The position numbers and the translations under genes were made by a program. A stretch of 64,000 bases of DNA from Pseudofabraea citricarpa (lineage: Eukaryota > Ascomycota > Leotiomycetes > Helotiales > Dermateaceae): the NCBI GenBank assembly GCA_029641185.1, contig JAPWGK010000003.1, positions 992,001-1,056,000 of the forward strand. The letters run 5' to 3'. This document shows, one piece after another, positions 56,631 to 64,000 of this stretch (the first letter of the stretch is position 1; every line of letters starts with the position of its first letter). The notes below the pieces were generated by a model. The model was not told the origin of the DNA. It ran no database searches and saw only the letters and a program-made list of their open reading frames with translations.

Positions 56631-59228
56631 TTAATAAAATGCCGGAAAGTCACTGAAACTATCTAGAACACTTTTGCCCTCATCATCCAAGCTATTCACC
56701 CAATCAAGATTTGTACTAGTCCACCAAAAGTCGGCACTTGGCTCGTCTATCGAAGAACCAGTCGGGGAGAAATCGATGGTCTTTTCACCGAGTTCAGTTT
56801 GAGAAGACCCTAACAATGTGTCCGAGGATGAGGGGGTGCCATCACTCATGTTATGATGATGTTGCTGTTGGTTTGCTATTTTGACTCAAGGTTTAGTGGT
56901 GGTCCGGAAAGGAAAGACAAGAAAGGAAAAGAATCAAAAGATGCTCATCATCACTAATTTTCTGTTGGAAAGTCTATAACATACCTGTCGGTTGGGCATC
57001 TTCTGTCCCTGCTTCTTCGTAGACTCTCAAGAGTGTATCTATGCATCTCTGCGCGGCGGGCACTCCTATCCCCTTCAGCTTCTGAAGCAAGTCCAAACAA
57101 GAGCTCCAAGATTTCTCTAGAGACCTCAGCTTCTCGAGTTCGAGCGTTTCACGAAACGAAGGCACTTTGAGTACGAGAACCAGAACAGTAGCTGAGGTGT
57201 AGACCACTAAAATTTGTTAACAAATGACACAAGGCGAGACATCTGTTGCATATCCATCTTACAGAAGGTTGTATACCACGAGGGCGGTAGAAAGCTGGTC
57301 CCGACATGCTTTTGCACGAGCTCGATAAGTTCTTGAGCTGCTGTAGTGCATTGAGTGATACAGCCAGCCTCAAAATTTCTCTGAAGAATAGTTGCTTTGA
57401 GTTTCCGTACTCGTGAGGCTCTAATGGCGAAGTGAATAATCGGCCTTTGAAACAATGCCATCTGTAAATGTAGAAAGCTATATGAAATGAATATTTACAG
57501 TTTCTCGTAATATCAGTTAGAGTTAGCATGCACTTACCGGCAATTCAACAAGGAAGCTTGGCGCGAGAAGAACTCATTCTCGGCTGTGGAGTCATGGCGG
57601 AGATAGTGTGGAATATTGGCCCTGTATTCTGCTAGGAATGTGTCTCCTTGGAGGATGGTGGCATATTGATTGAACATGCTGTCTTCCGACCATTTAGATG
57701 GGTGATACAGTGATCTATAACCAGTCTCAGTTACACAATCTAAGTTGAAGAACAATGAGCCTTACTGTAAGAGATGCCCAATCGTGTTTGAAAGCTTAAT
57801 TGCATAGACAAAGAATCCCGTCTTTGGATTTTTGCCAGCTGGTTGATGCCCATCAGCCGCTGGTTGAGATAGAGATAGATACTCATCATCAATCAGCTGT
57901 GGTGAAGTCATTGTGACATGTACCGAGAGAAGTAAAGGGCGTCCGAAAGTCAGACTCTGAACTCTGTCGCATAGAGACATGTGCGCCGATCAGCAAATAC
58001 GAGCCATATATACGAGGCGTGTGGGGTGATTTACCGGTCCAAGATAATACATGCGCACCATGCCCTTCGTCTCTCTTCTCTCAGCGCCTGGCTTTCGCCC
58101 TGGATATCTTCTTGCAGACCAATCCCTTGTGCCACGCGCACTGCCATTCCGACGAGCATCCAACATTCTTCAGAAAGCCCACGATGCTGTAGATAGCGAA
58201 CCATTAATAGAAGAGTTTGCACAAGCTGTAAAGACGGCCTCGCAACAAGATCCAGGGAAAGAAGATCTTTGGCACGCTTGAAGAAAGCTGCCTGCGTGGA
58301 ATGCGTCGAAGATGGTTGCCCAAGCTCGGGATGATATTCATGACCCAAAGCAAATATGACGTTCAACATGCAATAGAAAAGTCTGCCGGATTTTGGGCTT
58401 TTCTCTTTCGTCGATGACCTATGACTCGTATGAGTCTCGGGTGGTGTCCATAGACGATCGTAACTGCCAGTTGAATCAGTAGTCCAACTCTACTTGATGA
58501 ATTAGAAAATCCTGACTTACTTCTGGAAGAACGCTGGTTTAGAAAAGATGGGAAGTTCATAGTGTATAACTTCAAAATAGTTTGCAAGAAGGCTATCGGC
58601 AACCTCCCTTGTTGGAAGCAGAAATTCTTGTGAGGAGATCATAGAGTCCTCTCGATCAAGGTCGCCAGTGTAGAACCACGATGAGTTTACAGACCGTGGT
58701 TTATCTAGGATGGTTGGTGTTAGAGAGCTGGAATGATTCCCAATGTGAAAACTACTGCGTACATCATCCATGAACCCGACAGCACTTGCAGTACCTAGGT
58801 ACGAGAGACTTTTCGATGTATCGTGCTCATGATTTAAAGTTTCTATGTGGTCATTCGTGGCGTTTTGGTGCTCCACAACTATATGTGGAGGGATGCTGTT
58901 GAACGGTGCCGCGACAGATTTACTACTGTTAGAAGTCGAAAAGGGTGGATTACTGCTATGAAAACTGATTAGGTCATAAATATTTACTGGACCAAATGAT
59001 GGTAGTTGTTTGGACATACTTCCGAACTTTAGCTGCTTCTTGCGTCGAGTAGATACACCGGCTCTTGTTATGCTTCTTGCGTACACACGAGTCGCAAATC
59101 GGTCTCGCTCCATTGCAGCGAACCTTCCGGTCTCGGCACTCTTGGCAAGCAAGTTTGAGCCTAGGACGCTTATATGGCTTTCGTGATATTGGCTCTTTGT
59201 GCAGTTCTTGGTTCAGTGGAAAATCCAT
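56631..59228 (-). CDS. Zn(II)2Cys6 transcription factor with fungal-trans domain
   Basis: Nuclear regulator. Eight exons on the minus strand: 59228-59020, 58955-58521, 58463-58035, 57963-57766, 57714-57538, 57477-57263, 57206-56985, 56875-56631; 709 residues. Start MDFPLNQELHKE at 59228. A basic stretch KPYKRPRLKLACQECRDRKVRC opens the cluster (residues about 15-50): CQEC, KVRC, CDSC, KSRC. The fungal_trans region follows: GLSEECWMLVGMAVRVAQGIGLQ, then the diagnostic LDR/VQSLTFGRP across intron 5. Late segments AELIELVQKHVGTSF-like and LHLQMALFQRPIIHFA agree with the family. The C-terminus is Ser/Asp-rich. Intron 2 has two in-frame acceptors 24 nt apart; I chose the longer, 57-nt intron giving FFQNYDRLW. 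It sits between the sulfatase and the P450. Confidence 0.82.
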
Positions 59229-60850
59229 TTTTAAGGTGACAGTATTAGGTGACAGTATTACTGGAGGGTATCCACTAGATGAGACCGGACTGGATTTTGT
59301 TTTCCACAACACACAAGGAACCAGGGGGCATCGAGATATGGAATAGTAAAGGTGATTTGATCGAGGAAAAAAACATGATATTGCGTGCTCTCTATTTACG
59401 GGCCGGAATAACATTCTTACGATGAGGTTGTCAAACAAAGACTAAATAGTCTATGACTATTATGAGTGCAAGAAATTTTCAATAGAACAACTCCCACGTT
59501 GAAAGTCCTCCGAGCTCCTAAGAGAAAACCATATCATCTATATGGAATACCGCTGTGGTGTGTTGGGACAAGCATCTATAGAGAGATAGTTACCTAGTTA
59601 CATATAATTCTCCTCCGCGGTGCAGAAAAAATGTTGGTAACGCAATAGATCCAGCAACAGAACACACAAAGACAAGAAACCTCAAGGACACAAAGAGGAA
59701 ACAGATCATAGTCTCAACGAAGCTCGAGGATTTCAGCTGTGTACGTTTCCGCGTCAAGATCATTCATTCATTCACGATCTCTCCAGACACAAGTCTTCGA
59801 AGACATGCATCCCCCATGTCAAGATATTCACGAACTGTATAGTACCAACCCCGGCTGAATATCAGCAGCGTCCGAAATCCCAGCACAACAGCAACGATAT
59901 CGCCCTTCTATGCACCTTAAAAAAAAAACTCAAACCACGAATCTATCGTATCCACGACAATGACATATCATGGCTATAGAGTCGAAGGCGAGAAAGAACT
60001 TTCTGCATTAATGCTTAACCTCAGCCATCCCTACCAGCTGTTCTTTGAAAACACACTTCTAGCCAGCGAGGAGTGCGTGTACTATCGTGGTACGTCTACA
60101 GAAAGATGCCAAGAAAGAAAAGAATAGAAAAAAGAAGAGGGGCTTCGACAAGCATCGGAAGCAACTCTAGCGAGCTCAAGACTAGACACCAAAGCAGTCG
60201 ACGAACCCACAGAAGACCGGGCCGATGGGCGAACCAATGCACCGAGCAGGTAAAGAAAATCCCGAGCTGCTGAGCCCGTCAGATTTGGGCTACACGCAAT
60301 CACGAGCATCGAGGAAGAGTTAAGAAATGAAACGAAGCGTTTGTTACGTGCTCGCTTACTCGGTTGGCAGGGGGCTCGATTATCAGTAGCAATCTAACAC
60401 ACCTGCTTAGCGGCGAGAACTACTTACATACTGCTGAAAACAGGTTTCTTCGAGAGGAGTCTTTGATGCACTTCTTCAGTTCTCCGTGGAGGAGGGAATG
60501 GAGTAAGGGTAAAGGGCAAGGTGAGTGAGCAGTTCAACCGGAGAAGCTTTTCAGTGTTTCTGACATCCCATTCCCAATCCACCTGACGGTAGTTTCAAGT
60601 ACAAAAACAGATAAGACATTCTTGGCATAGACAATTTGAAGAAAGAGGAGAGGCAAGAAACATGATCCGTGTACAACAAGGACATAATACATGTAAATTT
60701 CTCGTTTATATTCTTCTAAAGCGACGGACGGGTGCAAGAAAGTCAGTGAATCTCAGCATCCTCATCTTCATACATACACGGCACGGCATGGCTCCGCAAT
60801 TCAACAATGTGCCAGCGCAGCAGACCAGTCTAAACGCGCACAAGAAAAGT
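59229..60850. other. Intergenic between second regulator and P450
   Basis: 1.6 kb. Holds the leader of the regulator (frame open upstream of 59228 to 59438) and the P450 3' flank. Short ORFs have no support. Nothing else seen. Confidence 0.5.
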
Positions 60851-62664
60851 CTATGATCCTCCTTTCGCGGCGGCAGTATTCGCTTCGTTAAAGACAATTC
60901 GCCATTCCCTGCCCGGGTGCCGGGGCACGATCTCCACCTTCAGATCTCCAGGACTCGCAGCCCTCGGGATGGGCAGCGAGGTCGGGAGAGGGATGTCTCT
61001 GATGGGCGAGATCCAGTGCTTGCGGCCCACGGGACGCACGTCAAAGCGCATGATGGTGAGTGCTAGGAGAGACAGCACCTCCTGGCTGGCGAAGTGCCGG
61101 CCCGGGCAGAGTGTCGATCCACCGCCGAAGATGCGGTTAGCAGGGCTCTTCTCGGGGTTGTTGTGAGTCGTACGCTTGCCTTTGGACGCAGCCGGTGTCG
61201 TCTTCTCAGTCGAAGTAGGATCAGCAGTGGTGGTATCGCTACTGATACTACTGCTGTTGTGAATGAAGCGACGGTGACAGAACTCCCTCGCCGACGTACC
61301 CCACACAGATACATCGCTGTGCATGACGGGGCTCACAATCATGGCCGTGCTATCCTTCTTCAGCAGGTAGCCGTCGAGACGAGTATCCTGCATGACGACA
61401 CGTGCAGAGATGCCGACATGATTGTAGCGCAGCACCTCGTACCACGTCGAATTGATAACAGGACATGTCTGGCGGTTGGTCAAGCGCGAGATATCGAGGG
61501 TACAGACTTCCTTGTCGACGACCCGTCCATCGGATCCCACCTGCTGTACAACGTCAACAGTGGCTAAGCGCTCCATCTCGCTACGGCAGTCTGCCAGCAC
61601 GCCAGGGTCCGTCAGTACATGCCACAGCATCCAGAAGGCCGCCGGGATGGTGTTGCTCAGGCTGGCAGCCACCTGGCCTATCTCGGTGCGCACCGTGTCG
61701 TCGAGCGACAGGGCGTGGGCTAGGTTATGTTGGTACCGCGCCTGCACCAGACACAGGCTGGGAACGTTGGGAAGCTGGTGGCCGCCCTGGTCAAAGTAGC
61801 GATGGAAGGCCTGAACCATGGACTCGCGAGCCACAAAGCTCGATCGGCCGTGGGGGAGCAGGCTGTGGACCTGCAGCATCTGCAGCATGATCCCTTGCTC
61901 AAAGTCACTGGAGTTTGAGGATAGAGTTAGTCTTTCTGCAACAACACCTGCCCTAGTAGATGGATGAACTTACTACCACGCCTTCTCGTTCGCAGGATCG
62001 CGGAAGGGGTTGTCCGGTCCGTAGATGGCTTCCGTCGTAGCTACCAAGACTTCGTGACGAACCCAATCCCACAAGTCCACCGTCATCTTCCCCTCCAGCC
62101 CCTCCATCGACGTTGCGAGCACCTCGACGGCCGCCCGGTTGATAGCATCGAGGCCAGCCCCCGACGCCAGCGCCGGATAGGTGGCCTTGAGAAAGCTGCC
62201 AAAATACGAATCGTCTCCCGTGCAGTCGCGACTGATGACCTCGACGCCCGCCGAGCTCAAGCCCATGATATTGGCGGCGGCACGGGCCGGGATGGGCTCG
62301 AAGGCGATAACTCGCTTCTGGCGTTGCAGCAGAGGCACGAGCGAGGGCGAGTTGATGACGTAGATACGGGAGCCAGGTAGGCGAAGAGTGTATATGGGCA
62401 CGCCATGGTGTTTATTTCTACGTGTTCGGTTTGCATCATGTCTTTGCGGACGAGAAGAGGACAGAGATGGACGAACCTTAGTTGCACCATGAAATTGGTC
62501 CGGTGCCGCAAGATACCCAGGATCGGAGTGAGGAACGGGATGGCGTCGCCAAGGATGGGCGGCTCGTTCTTGTCCTGGGTCCAGCACATGACGAGCCGGA
62601 GGCTGGCATAGAGGGCAGCGAGCACGATGCCCGTGACGAGAAGGCCGATGGTAAAGTTCGCCAT
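60851..62664 (-). CDS. Cytochrome P450, CYP7/CYP8-like
   Basis: ER-anchored monooxygenase. Exons 62664-62477, 62417-61974, 61907-60851, giving 562 residues. Start at 62664 (context CACCATGG), then an N-terminal membrane anchor TIGLLVTGIVLAALYASL. The I-helix is SNTIPAAFWMLWHVL, an atypical form lacking the usual acid-Thr pair, as in CYP7/CYP8 (sterol 7/12-hydroxylase, prostacyclin synthase) enzymes. ExxR is EVLR. The heme loop FGGGSTLCPGRHFA places the Cys at about residue 478. Intron 1 has the unusual donor GTTCGT, which needs confirmation. The gene is followed by a regulator and a sulfatase on the same strand. The substrate is unknown; sterol or fatty-acid like is a guess from family. Confidence 0.85.
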
Positions 62665-64000
62665 GGTGACTGGCCTTCCTCGAGTCCCACTGGAACCTTC
62701 ATATTTCATACTTTATGTACCTTGAAGCCTGCCTAGGTATATAAGTACCCCCCCGAGCACGATGCAGCCCAGTTCCAAGTTCCCCCCTCCCAGCTGAGTG
62801 AGATGCAGAATCCCACTCGAGTACCGACGAACGCCCAAGGCTGATTTTATCCGGGATAACACACACCTAAGCGCCCTCCGTATTCATCCCAACGCTGGCC
62901 GTCGGTCGAACGAAGCTGGCTACATGTTGGAAAGCCCTAGCGCTTACTTTACTAACAGCTTGGATAGATTAGTGTTTAGCTTTTATATATACCGAACGTC
63001 GTATATGGGTAAGAAATTAGTTGATTGGAATTAATCAAAGTTAGTGGTAGTCGCTTTGGAAGCTCACAAAATAAGAAGAGCGATTTATATCAAGTTGATG
63101 TAAAATGATTTTATACATGGTATTTACTATTTTATAGATAAGATAGCTGGCATATATTTTACACTCAAACTATTACGTAGACGTATATCAATTATATATT
63201 ACATCTAAAATACAGACCTCAAGTAGCAAACAAGTACTATAGATAGTGCATGTACCATTTGCCATCTAGGGCTATTTTCACAATTGCCGAGCTATTCTCT
63301 CGAGGTACATGTACAGCTTCTGACCAACAACCACAAGCACGAGCACAAGCACAACCCCCACCCCCACCTCCGATGATCCATATAGTAAGCACTAGTTTGG
63401 GGGCTCTTGAGCTGTTATGCTGTACTGTAGCTGGCTGCCTCGTACCGTACATGGCAAATGGGACCACGACATTCCCCTTCTGGAGAGCATGCTTATTGAT
63501 CCTGCTCCGCCCCCAACACGCAGGCGAGCTCAGCCCTGCACCCTGCACCCTGGCACCCCCGAGTGTGCCTCCGCCTCTGCCGCCTCGGCCCGTCAGGGCC
63601 CCCCATGCACCATCCATGTAGCACCCATGTAGCCCCCAAGCCCGGTCCAGCAAGCAGCCCCGGCGCCAAACGGTGGTGGTGTGGAATTGTCGAATGGTGG
63701 AATGTCTATCTGCACGTCAACGACGCAGTCATCAATGGCTGATTCGAGAGAGCGGCAGTTGTGATGACTGTATTGTACCGTCCAATAGCCCAGCGATTCC
63801 CATCTAGACCAACCCGCTACGTGGCTTTTTTTCGGGGCATCGTTATCTGAGTTTTTCCGTTGCGTCTGCTGCTTCTTGCAGGGTTGTGACCCCGGTATGT
63901 CGCCATGCATCGCTTGGGAGGGGATGGTTGGATGAACGGATAGATGGATGGATGGATGGGTGTTTGGGTGGGTGTCACAGTGGATGACCATGCTGATGCT
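62665..64000. other. Upstream region of the P450 and window end
   Basis: Contains a TATA-like TATATA at about 62738-62745 in P450 orientation, some 75 bp upstream of the start. AT-rich at 62940-63240, then GC-rich polypyrimidine/CCC sequence at 63340-63660. A (GGAT)n tract lies near 63940-63960. No supported gene. Confidence 0.5.

Noticed and set aside
63237..63653. Overlapping long ORFs on both strands near the window end
   Set aside because: They arise from a GC-rich, stop-poor CCC/GGG stretch, both strands open together, Gly/Ala/Pro-rich; no gene-like feature.

Overview
The window is nuclear DNA from a filamentous ascomycete (Pezizomycotina). Genes carry short introns (mostly 47-110 nt) with GTAAGT/GTATGT-type donors, CTAAC/CTGAC-like branch points and AG acceptors. 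Several families are typical of these fungi: Zn2Cys6 regulators, a long NIMA kinase, and 2EXR/F-box-like families. Gene style and sequence flavour suggest Leotiomycetes (Helotiales-like); this is an impression, not a demonstration. I rebuilt exon structures by hand from reading frames, splice signals and family conservation; every join listed keeps the frame.

Region 1 (1-31.6 kb) is mostly conserved housekeeping: a ferric reductase cut by the window edge, Rab escort protein MRS6, an ankyrin-BTB/BTB protein divergent from the mitotic kinase nimA, a methionine-permease-like transporter, a TRP/FLC-type membrane protein, meiotic cohesin REC8, tRNA methyltransferase TRM44, ribosomal protein L24 and nascent-polypeptide-associated complex subunit beta (EGD1). 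The convergent MRS6/BTB intergenic space holds about two dozen copies of a short motif related to TTTCGTTGCATGACGGAC.

Region 2 (32-46 kb) is more lineage-specific: two tandem related genes ending in a shared Trp/Glu-rich motif, a small polyQ protein, a squalene epoxidase (ERG1 type), a multi-pass membrane protein of unknown function, an orphan and a four-exon F-box protein.

Region 3 (46-63 kb) is accessory: an mpaB-like (DUF2236) protein, an APH-type kinase, a Gfo/Idh/MocA oxidoreductase, a Zn2Cys6 regulator, a cytosolic-type sulfatase, a second Zn2Cys6 regulator and a CYP7/8-like P450. The last five lie on one strand and could be an undescribed catabolic or tailoring cluster.

The most unusual observation is in EGD1. 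Two adjacent canonical introns are separated by a single exonic nucleotide (31385), and only by including that nucleotide is the conserved Arg-Ile-Gly-Gly-Lys-Gly stretch rebuilt. A 15-nt microexon completes the zinc cluster of the regulator at 51.7-53.8 kb. Other notable points are a twin Cys-x-Cys-Glu-Gly-Cys motif at the tail of the methionine-permease-like transporter and a mitochondrial-leader-like in-frame extension on TRM44.
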